A model generated the notes under the pieces. It made no database searches. It was not told the DNA's origin and saw nothing but the letters and a program-made list of their open reading frames with translations. From Paraburkholderia nodosa DSM 21604 (GTDB taxonomy: Bacteria; Pseudomonadota; Gammaproteobacteria; Burkholderiales; Burkholderiaceae): a stretch of 36,056 nt of DNA. Numbering within the stretch: the first letter of the stretch is position 1; each line of letters opens with the position of its first letter. The DNA is taken from the NCBI RefSeq assembly GCF_000519185.1, contig NZ_JAFA01000062.1, forward strand, positions 1 through 36,056, given 5' to 3'. A program made the translations under genes and the position numbers. Positions 24,189 to 32,184 of this stretch are shown here, piece by piece.

Positions 24189-24971
24189 ATGTCGTTAAAC
24201 AACAAAGTTGCGCTCGTGACCGGCGCAGCAAGCGGTATTGGTGAGCAGTGCGCACGCAAGCTCGCGAGTCTCGGCGCCGCCGTGGTGATCGCCGACCTGA
24301 ATCAAGACAACGCGCAGAAGGTCGCCAGCAACATCGTTGCAGACGGTGGCAAGGCGTTGGCGGTGGCAATGGATGTCACCAGCGAAGAGGCGGTCAATAG
24401 CGGCATTGAACGCGCAGTGAAGGAACTCGGCAGTCTTGACGTGTTGGTGTCGAACGCGGGTATCCAGATCGTCGCACCCATTGATGAGTACGCGTTTTCC
24501 GACTGGAAGAAGATGCTGGCGATCCACCTGGACGGGGCCTTCCTCACGACGAAGGCGGCGATCAGACTCATGTACGCAGGCGGCAAAGGCGGCTCGATCG
24601 TCTATATGGGCTCAGTGCATTCGCACGAGGCGTCGAAGCTGAAGTCCGCCTATGTGACCGCCAAGCATGGTTTGCTCGGGCTGGCCCGCGTAGTTGCAAA
24701 AGAAGGCGGCCCGCGCGGTGTGCGCGCGAATGTCGTGTGTCCGGGCTTTGTCCGCACGCCGCTTGTCGACAAGCAAATCCCGGAGCAGGCCAAGGCACTC
24801 TGTATTTCCGAAGCCGACGTGGTGAAGAACGTGATGCTCAGGGAAACCGTCGACGGTGAATTCACGACGCTCCAGGACGTCGCCAATACGGTTGCGTTCC
24901 TTGCGGGCTTCGAATCGGCCGCGCTGACCGGACAGTCGGTGATCGTCAGCCACGGCTGGGCAATGCAATAG
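24189..24971 (+). CDS. bdhA: D-3-hydroxybutyrate dehydrogenase
   Basis: A 260-aa classical SDR. TGAASGIG at residues 11-18, SNAG at 88-91, catalytic S142, Y155, K159. The segment CPGFVRTPLVDKQIPEQAK is characteristic of 3-hydroxybutyrate dehydrogenases. D36 after strand 2 fits NAD preference. It interconverts D-3-hydroxybutyrate and acetoacetate, so it feeds or drains the acetoacetate decarboxylase encoded just upstream. AGGAAGGAAAG lies before the ATG. The patatin gene starts 10 bases after its stop. Confidence 0.9.
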   Translation: MSLNNKVALVTGAASGIGEQCARKLASLGAAVVIADLNQDNAQKVASNIVADGGKALAVAMDVTSEEAVNSGIERAVKELGSLDVLVSNAGIQIVAPIDEYAFSDWKKMLAIHLDGAFLTTKAAIRLMYAGGKGGSIVYMGSVHSHEASKLKSAYVTAKHGLLGLARVVAKEGGPRGVRANVVCPGFVRTPLVDKQIPEQAKALCISEADVVKNVMLRETVDGEFTTLQDVANTVAFLAGFESAALTGQSVIVSHGWAMQ

Positions 24972-24981
24972 GGGGTCGTAT

Positions 24982-26235
24982 ATGCATAGTATTGCGAAAC
25001 ATACTGGCGGGCAGACCGATGCGTTCGTGCTGCCGCACTACGATGAGATTGCCCTGGTGCTTCAGGGCGGCGGCGCGCTCGGTTCTTATCAGGCCGGGGT
25101 CTACGAAGGCCTGGCTGAGGTCGGTGTGCAACCGAACTGGATCTCCGGCGTCTCGATTGGCGCGCTTAACACCGCCATCATCGCAGGCAATGCGCCGGAG
25201 AACCGCGTGCAAGCCTTGCGCGATTTCTGGAATTCGATCTGCCATCCACTCGATTGGGTCGGTGGTCTGGGTGCGTGGATGTTGCCCGTGTTCGGCATGC
25301 ACGATCTGGCGCGCAAGTGGGCCAATTTGTGGGCCGCCGGGCGCGCCGTGACCGAAGGCCAACCGGGGTTTTTCTCGCCGCGCGTGCCGTTGCCGATGGC
25401 AGGATTCGGCAAGCAAAACGCCGAAGTGGTCAGCTACTACAACACGGCCGAGCTGAAGGAAACGCTGCTGAAGTTTGCCGATTTCGATCGGATCAACGAT
25501 GGCGACATCCGTGTTTCAGTGGGCGCGGTGAACGTGCGGACCGGCAACCTGGTGTACTTCGACAACACGAAAATGCACCTGGCACCCGAGCATTTCATGG
25601 CGTCGGGGGCATTACCGCCAGGTTTTCCGGCGGTCGAGATCGACGGCGAGTACTACTGGGACGGTGGCCTGGTCTCGAACACGCCGCTGACCGAGGTACT
25701 GAGCGATGCGGACCACAAGGACACGCTGGTGTTTCAGGTCGACCTGTGGAGTGCGTGCGGCAATGCGCCGGGGAATTTCTTCGACGTGTCCGAGCGTGCC
25801 AAAGACATCCAGTACTCGAGCCGGACGCGGGCAATTACCAGCATGCTCGCCGATCGTCAGAAGCATGCGCGTTTCATCAAGGAGTTGCTCCCGCACGTGC
25901 CGGCCGAACTGCGCAGGACCGATCCGCTCTTTCGTCTCGCTGAAGAAGCGGCCGATGGCAGCGCGATCAATGTGGTGCACCTCATCTATAAAAACAGGCC
26001 TTATGAGGGGCATTGCAAGGATTACGAGTTCAGTGTCGACACGATGCAGGAGCACTGGCGAAGCGGTCTCGAAGACATGCGCGATTCATTTGCCCGTCGG
26101 GAGTGGTTCGATGTGCCGAGCCGCGAACAGGGATTCGTGACTCACGACGTGCATCGCCGAGCTCGCTCCGTGCCGGAGTCTGACCGTGATGCGATTGCAT
26201 TGCCCCCTGGCGCAGAAGGAATAATCACCGCCTGA
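24982..26235 (+). CDS. Patatin-like phospholipase/esterase (with C-terminal DUF3734-like region)
   Basis: A 417-aa protein. Patatin motifs: glycine-rich oxyanion loop LQGGGALGSYQAG at about residues 28-40, nucleophile S58 in GVSIG, and D227 in WDGGLVSNTP, giving the Ser-Asp dyad. The C-terminal third (from about residue 290) resembles the DUF3734 extension found in patatins next to hydroxybutyrate dehydrogenase genes. Likely cytosolic: no signal peptide. Possible roles are lipid acyl hydrolysis or access to PHB granules; the operon position beside bdhA favours a link to PHB/ketone-body turnover (inference). GGGGG precedes the ATG. Confidence 0.88.
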   Translation: MHSIAKHTGGQTDAFVLPHYDEIALVLQGGGALGSYQAGVYEGLAEVGVQPNWISGVSIGALNTAIIAGNAPENRVQALRDFWNSICHPLDWVGGLGAWMLPVFGMHDLARKWANLWAAGRAVTEGQPGFFSPRVPLPMAGFGKQNAEVVSYYNTAELKETLLKFADFDRINDGDIRVSVGAVNVRTGNLVYFDNTKMHLAPEHFMASGALPPGFPAVEIDGEYYWDGGLVSNTPLTEVLSDADHKDTLVFQVDLWSACGNAPGNFFDVSERAKDIQYSSRTRAITSMLADRQKHARFIKELLPHVPAELRRTDPLFRLAEEAADGSAINVVHLIYKNRPYEGHCKDYEFSVDTMQEHWRSGLEDMRDSFARREWFDVPSREQGFVTHDVHRRARSVPESDRDAIALPPGAEGIITA

Positions 26236-26320
26236 AGGCGGACCTGGCGAGCACCGCGCGCGCCACGCATGTCATGGCGCGTTGGCGATTGACACCCATA
26301 AATAGGGCAGCGAGAGTATC

Positions 26321-26809
26321 TTGAGTACAGAGCCTGATCACCGCGCTACGTGCGCGATTCACCATGGAGCCTCGCGGACGCAATCGGGCTACATTGTCCG
26401 CAGCTTCGCATTGATTGTACTGGCCGCGTGCCCGTCGATCATATGCGCCTGCCTTGCGCAGACCTCAGCAAGTTGGCATTTGTTTGAACGGTCGGGATCG
26501 ATAATAACAATTATCGGCCTTCTGTTGGCGTCGCGCCACTATCTTCAGCATACCGTGACGTGTCAGGTTGTCGGCCACGAGGACGCCGAATTCAATCCCG
26601 AAGAAGTCATGGGCGAGATCATTGATGCCAGGCGCGGACTAATACTTTCCGCGTTTGGAACACTAGTTTGGGGATGGGGAATATTTCTCCGATGGTGGAG
26701 CTTCGGTGTGCTGGCGCTGTGGTTGGCATTTATGATCTACCGGGCCTTTCATGCCTCGGTTTTGCAACCCGGTCGCGACGACGTGCGCGGGCTCGCGAGC
26801 GACGAGTGA
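26321..26809 (+). CDS. Hypothetical inner-membrane protein
   Basis: 162 aa with three to four hydrophobic segments: about 28-47 (SFALIVLAACPSIICACLA), 59-73 (SIITIIGLLLASRHY), and a long Trp-rich stretch at 107-143 (LSAFGTLVWGWGIFLRWW, then FGVLALWLAFMIY). A soluble loop (HEDAEFNPEEVMGEIIDARR) lies between. The start is a TTG with GAGAG close upstream; no ATG or GTG gives a sensible N-terminus, so the start is uncertain. It stands alone after the patatin gene. No family is recognised. Confidence 0.5.
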   Translation: MSTEPDHRATCAIHHGASRTQSGYIVRSFALIVLAACPSIICACLAQTSASWHLFERSGSIITIIGLLLASRHYLQHTVTCQVVGHEDAEFNPEEVMGEIIDARRGLILSAFGTLVWGWGIFLRWWSFGVLALWLAFMIYRAFHASVLQPGRDDVRGLASDE

Positions 26810-27362
26810 TCCGTTGCCGACTCGCGCGCGGCCGTCGAATAGTACAACGGAAACCACCATTTCGAATGTGATTCAGCTTCCAGTTGGCAAGGTGTTGATC
26901 GCCCGCCGCTTGCGATGTTTGCCACGGTGGCGGGTGCCTCCACAACACGCAGTGGATCACCGGGCATTTCCATCTGATCTTCCCGGGTGCCAACGTCATC
27001 ATGTACTTCGTCATCGCCTTGACCACTCGTCGGTTGAATCCGCCTTGCCAATGCGGTCATCCGTCTGGCCACAGCAAGCTGGAAAGTAGAGTGCGGTACC
27101 TTGGGATCGAAGTTGACGATACCTGGAGATCTCCGGGCAGACTGAAATCTAGCGGGACCGGCGCATGCCGCACGGACTGGGTACGAGTTCGTGCGGCAGC
27201 TTTTGGGCGCTCGTCCGTCCACGCGAACCCGGCCAGGAGCTGACTATCGTCATCCTGGCTCGAGCGTCCGCAGGAAGCAGAAAAACGGACGTATATACCG
27301 TCGCTCAGCCGCTGCGGAAATCGGTGTATATCCGGCGGAGCGACGCGACGGTGCATTGGCGC
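26810..27362. other. Non-coding/degenerate stretch
   Basis: No intact gene was seen. Only a haem-copper oxidase fragment (26912-27039, listed separately) is recognisable. The remaining bases carry short overlapping frames with no family match, consistent with decayed DNA. Confidence 0.5.
26912..27039 (+). pseudogene. Fragment of a haem-copper terminal oxidase subunit I
   Basis: Frame 1 (from 26912) reads AMFATVAGAS. After a frame change, frame 2 (from 26941) reads HNTQWITGHFHLIFPGANVI, then MYFVIAL. The HNTxW-x2-GHFH pattern followed by a hydrophobic helix is the metal-ligand helix region of haem-copper oxidase subunit I (His-His of GHFH). Only about 40 codons of an approximately 500-aa protein remain, with an internal deletion or frameshift between GAS and HNT. 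It is non-functional debris; the oxidase subtype cannot be stated. Confidence 0.5.
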
Positions 27363-28112
27363 TCAAACCGCGAGTGATCCACCGTCCACGAACAGTTCGA
27401 CGCCCGCGATGTAGCTGCTTTCGTTTGATGCCAGGAAAAGCACGGCACGCGCGATCTCATCCGGCTGCCCCAGGCGCCCCATCGGCACAAGTTGCTTCAA
27501 CACATTTTCGACTCCCGGACGTGCGTCGAGGTAGCTACGCATCGGGCGTGTCTCGGTACCGCTCGGCGAGACCACATTGACGCGGATGCCTCGCTCCTTC
27601 AGGTCGCTCGTCCAGCTTCGTGCGAACGAGCGCACTGCGGCTTTGCTCGCGTTGTAAAGCGACTGGCCCGGAAAACCTTTGCTGCCCGCAACCGAGCCGT
27701 TAAGGACGACAACGCCGCCAGACGACAGCAGTGGCAAGGCTTTCTGCACGGTGAAAAGCACACCACGCACGTTCAGGCCGAAGAGATGGTCGAAGCTGTC
27801 CTCATCGATCATTCCCAGCGGTCGCGGCTCGCTTTCGGAGACGCCGGCGTTTGCGAAAACGACATCGAGCTTGCCATAGTCGCGCCGGATGCGCTCGTAG
27901 AGCCGGTCAATGTCGGCGAGGTTACTGGCGTCCCCCTGAACGCCAACGGCGCCGTTGCCGATTTCCCTCACTGCTTCGTCAAGTCGATCCTGCCTGCGAC
28001 CCGTGACATAGACCCGCGCACCTTCGTTCGCGAATAGCCGGGCAGTTGCCAAGCCTATGCCTTCAGTGCCGCCGGTGATCGCCACAATCTTGTTTTCGAA
28101 TCGCTTTGCCAT
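27363..28112 (-). CDS. Short-chain dehydrogenase/reductase (classical SDR)
   Basis: A 249-aa protein. TGGTEGIG at 13-20, ANAG at 87-90, catalytic S140, Y153, K157 (YNASK), and SGTETRPM after the nucleotide-binding domain. The TGRR segment after strand 2 (R39, R40) suggests NADPH. ATG 28112 with AGAGG 5 nt upstream. It is divergent from a TetR gene, with a perfect 9-bp-arm palindrome between them, so it is very probably controlled by that repressor. Such SDR/TetR pairs are widespread and often induced by reactive electrophiles or quinones; the substrate is unknown. Confidence 0.9.
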   Translation of the reverse strand: MAKRFENKIVAITGGTEGIGLATARLFANEGARVYVTGRRQDRLDEAVREIGNGAVGVQGDASNLADIDRLYERIRRDYGKLDVVFANAGVSESEPRPLGMIDEDSFDHLFGLNVRGVLFTVQKALPLLSSGGVVVLNGSVAGSKGFPGQSLYNASKAAVRSFARSWTSDLKERGIRVNVVSPSGTETRPMRSYLDARPGVENVLKQLVPMGRLGQPDEIARAVLFLASNESSYIAGVELFVDGGSLAV

Positions 28113-28125
28113 ATCTACCTCTGCT

Positions 28126-28148
28126 TAAGTGGAGTATTGCTCCACTTA
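28126..28148. promoter_or_regulatory. TetR operator palindrome TAAGTGGAG-TATTG-CTCCACTTA
   Basis: Perfect 9-bp arms around a 5-bp centre, 14 bp upstream of the SDR start and 45 bp upstream of the TetR start. A second overlapping dyad (CTCCA...TGGAG, 28140-28158) and a further CCACTT half-site near 28177 follow. TATTG/TAGTATAT-type AT-rich elements in the repeat could be the -10 boxes of either gene. Confidence 0.7.
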
Positions 28149-28192
28149 GTATATGGAGGCATCATCCACTTTTCAAGAGGAATCACTGGAAA

Positions 28193-28774
28193 ATGAAGAG
28201 CAAGCTTTCCGCGACCGACGAAGCGCCGCTGCGTGCGGACGCAGCCCGCAACCGGGAACGCATCCTCGAAGCGGCGGAAGAAGTGTTTCTCGAACGTGGC
28301 GCTGAGGCTTCGCTCGACGATATAGCCAAGCGTGCCAAGGTGGGTATCGGCACGCTCTATCGTCGCTTCCCGACGCGCGATGCGCTCCTCGCGGCGACGA
28401 GCGATGAGCGCCTCCTGTCACTCGCCGAGGCGAGCCGTGCACGGGATGAAAAGCTCGAGCCGAGCGCTGCCATACGCGCCTTCGTCAAGGAACTCGTGAA
28501 CCACGCGAGTCACTATCGCGGGCTCGCGGCGTTGCTGGGAACGGTACTCCAGGAAGACACGCCTGGCTGTCACGCGGGACGTGAAGAGGGACGCCGACTG
28601 CTCCAGCGTGCCCAGAAGACGGGGGCTGTTCGCAAGGACGTCTCTTTCGACGATCTCGTTTGTATGGTCACGGCGATCTCTCTTGCCATCGAGCAAGGCG
28701 GCTCGTCGAAATCGCGCGTTGCCCATCTGGTGGACCTCTTCTTCGACGGCATTGGTCGTACCAAAGCGGTGTGA
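28193..28774 (+). CDS. TetR/AcrR-family transcriptional regulator
   Basis: 193 aa from ATG 28193. HTH at about residues 14-60: RNRERILEAAEEVFLERGAE, SLDDIAKRAKVGIGTLYRRF and PTRDALLAA. The C-terminal domain resembles SCO4850/YcdC-like TetR C-termini. An upstream in-frame GTG/ATG would add a non-conserved 29-residue stretch through the operator, so it is rejected. It is divergent from the SDR at 27363-28112 and probably represses both genes at the shared palindrome. Confidence 0.88.
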   Translation: MKSKLSATDEAPLRADAARNRERILEAAEEVFLERGAEASLDDIAKRAKVGIGTLYRRFPTRDALLAATSDERLLSLAEASRARDEKLEPSAAIRAFVKELVNHASHYRGLAALLGTVLQEDTPGCHAGREEGRRLLQRAQKTGAVRKDVSFDDLVCMVTAISLAIEQGGSSKSRVAHLVDLFFDGIGRTKAV

Positions 28775-28842
28775 AAGCATTAACTGCGTTTGGATTTGAA
28801 CACGCAGCAGGGTCCGCGATCTGGCTCTGAAGCGGACATTGG

Positions 28843-29210
28843 CTAGAGAACGGTAAAGGTCCGCTCAGTGTCGGAAGTGTAAGTTCGCGGCTGCGGGTCG
28901 CCGATGCCGCTCCATAGCGGATGCCGCCCGTCGGCAATGCGGAAATCCTCATCAGGCCGGTAGCCCGTAGAAGAGCTTCCAGGGGAGTTCTTCCACGCGG
29001 CGCGCACTCAGTTCGGTCAGGCCAACCTCAAGGGGCACGCGCCCCTCCAGCAGGGGGCGTGGCAAGGAAGGCACGTGCGTCCGCCGCATCGTCCCAGACG
29101 TAGGCTGCGCTCACGTCGCAGTCTGGCGCGTGCCTGACGACAAACGCGATATCCCGTCGTGGCTGCTGAAAGATGACAGCGAGATTCACTGACGCTTTCT
29201 GGACGGTCAT
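28843..29210 (-). pseudogene. Frameshifted remnant of an unidentified protein of about 120 residues
   Basis: Three consecutive protein-like stretches lie in three minus-strand frames. The first, from ATG 29210, reads MTVQKASVNLAVIFQQPRRD to AAYVWDDAADARAF. The second is LEVGLTELSARRVEELPWKL and FYGLPA. The third is RPDEDFRIADGRHPLWSGIG and DPQPRTYTSDTERTFTVL, ending at a TAG. Joined, they would make one compact protein of roughly 120 aa, so two frameshifts (or read errors) are implied. I do not recognise the family. It adjoins the VIT-family fragment and is part of a decayed stretch. Confidence 0.4.
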
Positions 29211-29233
29211 GCTGTGCGAAGAGAAGTCTTCAC

Positions 29234-29510
29234 GGCCGTACGGGAAACAAGGCGATTCTTTTGACTGCACTTGCTGGCCTGATTGCCGGTTCGTGCTCCA
29301 TGGCGCTCGGGGAATGGGTGTCGGCCACTAACGCGCGCGAACTGGCAAAGACGCAGATCGCGCGGGAGGCTGATGAGCTGGAACATACTCCTGCAGCCGA
29401 AGAGCACGAGCTGCGCCTTATTTACCGGGCCAAAGGGCAGGACGACGAAGCGAAACGCGTTGCATCGCAAATCATGCAGGACAAAGGCAAAGCACTGGAC
29501 AGCCTGGATT
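29234..29510 (+). pseudogene. Internal fragment of a VIT1/CCC1-family (DUF125) metal transporter
   Basis: In one frame from about 29234: GNKAILLTALAGLIAGSCSM, ALGEWVSATNARELAKTQIA, then ADELEHTPAAEEHELRLIYR and AKGQDDEAKRVASQIMQDKG. This is the family's helix-2 motif plus the acidic cytosolic metal-binding domain. VIT proteins (about 230-370 aa) move Fe2+/Mn2+. The first helix is missing before 29234. The frame ends abruptly near 29505 after KALDSL, where the reverse-oriented start of a response-regulator gene begins. Both ends are lost, so it is a dead fragment. Confidence 0.7.
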
Positions 29511-29554
29511 GCTTCGCCGATCATCGGGTCGTCTTCAACAAGCAGTATTCGCAT
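29500..29554 (-). pseudogene. First 18 codons of an OmpR-type response regulator
   Basis: From ATG 29554 (GGAGGT immediately before it): MRILLVEDDPMIGEAIQA, the standard start of QseB/PmrA-like response-regulator receiver domains, with the E-D-D acidic triad. After residue 18 the frame enters the antisense of the VIT-family fragment, so the remaining 200 residues and any sensor kinase have been deleted. It lies 55 bp downstream of the lipoprotein gene in the same direction, suggesting it was once the third gene of that operon. Confidence 0.6.
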
Positions 29555-29609
29555 ACCTCCACTCCGCCCGCGATATCCGCAATTAGCGTATGCATTTCCC
29601 GCCTGCGTG

Positions 29610-30032
29610 TCACGAGGCCTTGCCGGCGAGCTTGTCGAACGTGTGCAGGAGGTTGTTCATTGCGGCGGTGCAGTCAGCCTGCGTCGGGTGGTCGGCGCGT
29701 AGCGCTTCGAGGGCGCGGTCGATCGCCTTGTCGAGCCCATGCCAGTCGTCCGCCGAACGCGGTTTCAGGCCGGCTTCCGCCTCGTCCCAGGCAACCTCGA
29801 GATCCTTGATGCGTGTCTTGCCTCCTGCGAGGTCGCCCTTCGCGACGAGACCGGACACGTCGGCGGCAATCGTACGGAACTGGGACAGGTCGCCGAGCTT
29901 CGATGCACTCGTGGGCGAGCCACTTTGTGCGGCGGCACTGCCAGCCTGCTTCGAGCAGCCGGCTGCGAGGCCGAGTGCAGCGCAAACGGAAACGGCAACG
30001 AACAAGCGCGAAAGCGTGGTCGGATGGCGCAT
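29610..30032 (-). CDS. Small lipoprotein of unknown function
   Basis: A 140-aa protein. Signal peptide with a lipobox-like LAAGC (C26), then a Ser/Ala/Gly linker and a helical domain of about 90 residues (LSQFRTIAADVSGLVAKGDL, AGGKTRIKDLEVAWDEAEAG, then AMNNLLHTFDKLAGK). It is probably an outer-membrane- or periplasm-facing lipoprotein. GAGG precedes the ATG by 7 nt. It is 38 bp downstream of the COG4705-like membrane gene and was apparently followed by a now truncated two-component system, so the set may once have been one signalling or envelope-response operon. Confidence 0.8.
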   Translation of the reverse strand: MRHPTTLSRLFVAVSVCAALGLAAGCSKQAGSAAAQSGSPTSASKLGDLSQFRTIAADVSGLVAKGDLAGGKTRIKDLEVAWDEAEAGLKPRSADDWHGLDKAIDRALEALRADHPTQADCTAAMNNLLHTFDKLAGKAS

Positions 30033-30070
30033 GAAAGATCCTCGATTCGATGATGAAGTAAAGGTGACGG

Positions 30071-30853
30071 TCATTCGGTGGCCCCGACGCGCGTGCGGCG
30101 ACTGGCGCCGAACTGTGCGACGGCGACGAGCACAACGATCACGGTGAGGAACAGCAGACTCGTCGACGCGGCGCCCAGGCCGATTCCGCCGTAGGTGCGC
30201 GACTGCGTGAGCAGGTCGCCGAGTGACGCGCCGAACGGACGCGTCAGCACATACGCGATCCAGAACGTCAGGACCGCGTTTACGCCCGATCGCCATGTGA
30301 GATAGGTGGCTGCAAGCAGGGCGCCGAAGCACACAGCGCCGAGCGAGAAGCCGAGACCGAGCGCTTCGGTCGCGAGATCACCGGCGGCAGTGCCGAGCGC
30401 GAACGTGCAGAGGATCGCGGCCCAGTAGAACAACTCGCGACGTGGGGTGTCGATCGCGCCGATCGACAAGGTGCCCTCGACGCGATACCAGATCGCGAAA
30501 AAAGCCGCGAGCATAACGGCGAAGACGCCCGTGCTGATATACAGGCTGACCCCGAGGCCGTCGGTAAGCAGATCGGTGATTTGTGTCCCCACGATGCTCA
30601 CAAGCACGACTGTGAGCCAGTAGATCCATGGCGTGTACTTGCGTGTGCGCATCTGCAGGATGAGCGCGATCGCAAGCAGCGACATCGTCAGCCCGCGCGT
30701 TGCGCCCTGGCCCCATCCCACGTCGACTGCGAGAAAGTCGGCGCCGGTTTCGCCGACTGTGGTCGACATGATCTTGATGATCCAGAACGCGAGGGTAATC
30801 TCGGGAACCTTGTTGAGCCGGCGTGTGGCCGGTCGATCGGCAGCGTAGGACAT
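30071..30853 (-). CDS. COG4705-like multi-pass membrane protein
   Basis: A 260-aa protein with about eight membrane segments built from a repeated unit. Four related acidic signatures recur: TTVGETGADFL (about 31-41), GTQITDLLTDGLG, GTAAGDLATEALG and FGASLGDLL. Each pairs a glycine/alanine-rich helix end with an Asp. FWIIKIMSTTVGETGADFL and FWIAYVLTRPFGASLGDLL show the internal duplication clearly. The pattern fits the uncharacterised COG4705 membrane proteins found in proteobacteria. The buried acidic repeats hint at ion transport (inference). AGGAG lies 8 nt before the ATG. It is followed by the lipoprotein gene. Confidence 0.8.
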   Translation of the reverse strand: MSYAADRPATRRLNKVPEITLAFWIIKIMSTTVGETGADFLAVDVGWGQGATRGLTMSLLAIALILQMRTRKYTPWIYWLTVVLVSIVGTQITDLLTDGLGVSLYISTGVFAVMLAAFFAIWYRVEGTLSIGAIDTPRRELFYWAAILCTFALGTAAGDLATEALGLGFSLGAVCFGALLAATYLTWRSGVNAVLTFWIAYVLTRPFGASLGDLLTQSRTYGGIGLGAASTSLLFLTVIVVLVAVAQFGASRRTRVGATE

Positions 30854-31107
30854 GCGGACGACTCCTGGGAAATCGGGTGACGGATATGTAGGCTAATTGC
30901 TCAGACTTAGCAGAACCTTATCTGGGTGATCGGGCGACTACATTTTCCAATGCACTCGATCCTAAGGAAGCGGTTAATTCGTGCGGCGCTACCGGTCGCC
31001 ACTCGGGTTTTCGATTCTGGTACCCGAGGGATGGGCCGTCGCGAAGCAACAGACTCAGGGATCGGTCTGGCGCTGACGGTCGGCCTGTTCGACACGCTCG
31101 GCGGATT
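30854..31107. other. Short gap upstream of the RND remnant
   Basis: This contains the leader of the COG4705-like gene on the minus strand. The rest has no recognisable gene. Confidence 0.4.
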
Positions 31108-31733
31108 CGTTGTGCCATCATCGCGACCGTCAGTTCTCCCAAGGGTAGGGTGGACCGGTCGCACCGGTCGCTGACGGTGGAGTCCACCGACCAGCTTTCC
31201 AACGCATCTACTTTCGATGACTGGATCAGCGCCTGGCGCGATGGTTCACCTGCGTACGTTCGCGATGTCGGTCGCGCGATCGTCGTCGCTATCCACAAGG
31301 CGTCGGGCGCCAATGTGATGGCCGCGGTTGATGCGGTCATGGCACTGCTGCCGTCACTCGAAAGCAGCTTGCCCAAGACGATTTTGGTCGAGGTGGAGAG
31401 CGACCGTGCGCAGACCATCCGTGCTTCGGTCGCCGACGTTCAGTTGACCATGCGTGCATCGGTGCTGCTGAGGGTGCTGGTCGCGTTCGCCTTCATGCGC
31501 AGCATTTGGGCCACGCTGATTCCGGCAGTGGCGATTCCGCTTTCCGTCATCGGCACCTTCGCCGTGATGTACGGCCTCGGCTTTACGATCAACAACTTGA
31601 CGCTGAAGGGATTGACCATTGCAGTCGGCTTCGTGGCGGACGACGCGATCGTGATGATCGAAAACATCATGCGCCACCTGGAATACATTGAGCTGCCATC
31701 AAGGCGGCACTGCATTTGGCGCGCCAGGTCTGA
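31108..31733 (+). pseudogene. Internal fragment of an RND efflux pump (MdtB/MuxB type)
   Basis: In one frame from about 31108: RCAIIATVSSPKGRVDRSHR, then LTVESTDQLSNASTFDDWIS and AWRDGSPAYVRDVGR (porter-domain sequence). It jumps straight to AIVVAIHKASGANVMAAVDA, where MdtB-type pumps have about 18-25 more residues. It continues through DRAQTIRASVADVQLTMRAS and TLIPAVAIPLSVIGTFAVMY to the helix-4 motif VGFVADDAIVMIENIMRHLE. A frame change then leads to AAIKAALHLARQV and a stop at 31731. Only about 200 of over 1000 residues remain, with an in-frame internal deletion and both ends gone. Confidence 0.7.
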
Positions 31734-32184
31734 CGCGAATCTCGAGTTTCAGTGGATATTTCAGCCGCACCAGTAATTTTCGCAAACGTGTCGTTGAGGG
31801 CTGGCGTTAGCAGGCAAAGCGTCCCTCGTTCGACTTCCCACTCGGGCAATCGTCGCGTCTGTGTTGCTGTCTTCTAGCGGTGCCGCCCGTGGCCGTCTTT
31901 ACCAACTTGAGCACATCGGGTCGACCGCTCAAAAAAGGACCGCTTGCTTAAGGTTCCCATCAGGTTTTCGGTCTAGCCTGATTGATTGGATGAGTATCCG
32001 AGGCGCTTCTTTCGACTTCCGACTCTATTGGGGAGGAAGTGCGCGGCGGTCGCTCGCACAGTTGCGCAAGCCCAACATTCGGCTCGGTCGGTGCGCCGCT
32101 TCTGTAATCCAGCGGGGTGGTCCGAGGAAACGCCGATGGCTGCCCCCTCCCGGGAGCAATCAGGCAATGCTCGAAGAGGTCCAC
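31734..32184. other. Region between the RND remnant and the PAP2 gene
   Basis: No gene is recognised. Open frames run through it, but none resembles a family. The PAP2-like gene's leader and its AGAGG site occupy the right end. Confidence 0.4.

Noticed and set aside
23261..24259. 332-codon minus-strand frame over adc
   Set aside because: It mirrors the acetoacetate decarboxylase frame, whose catalytic Lys pair and neighbours are clear.
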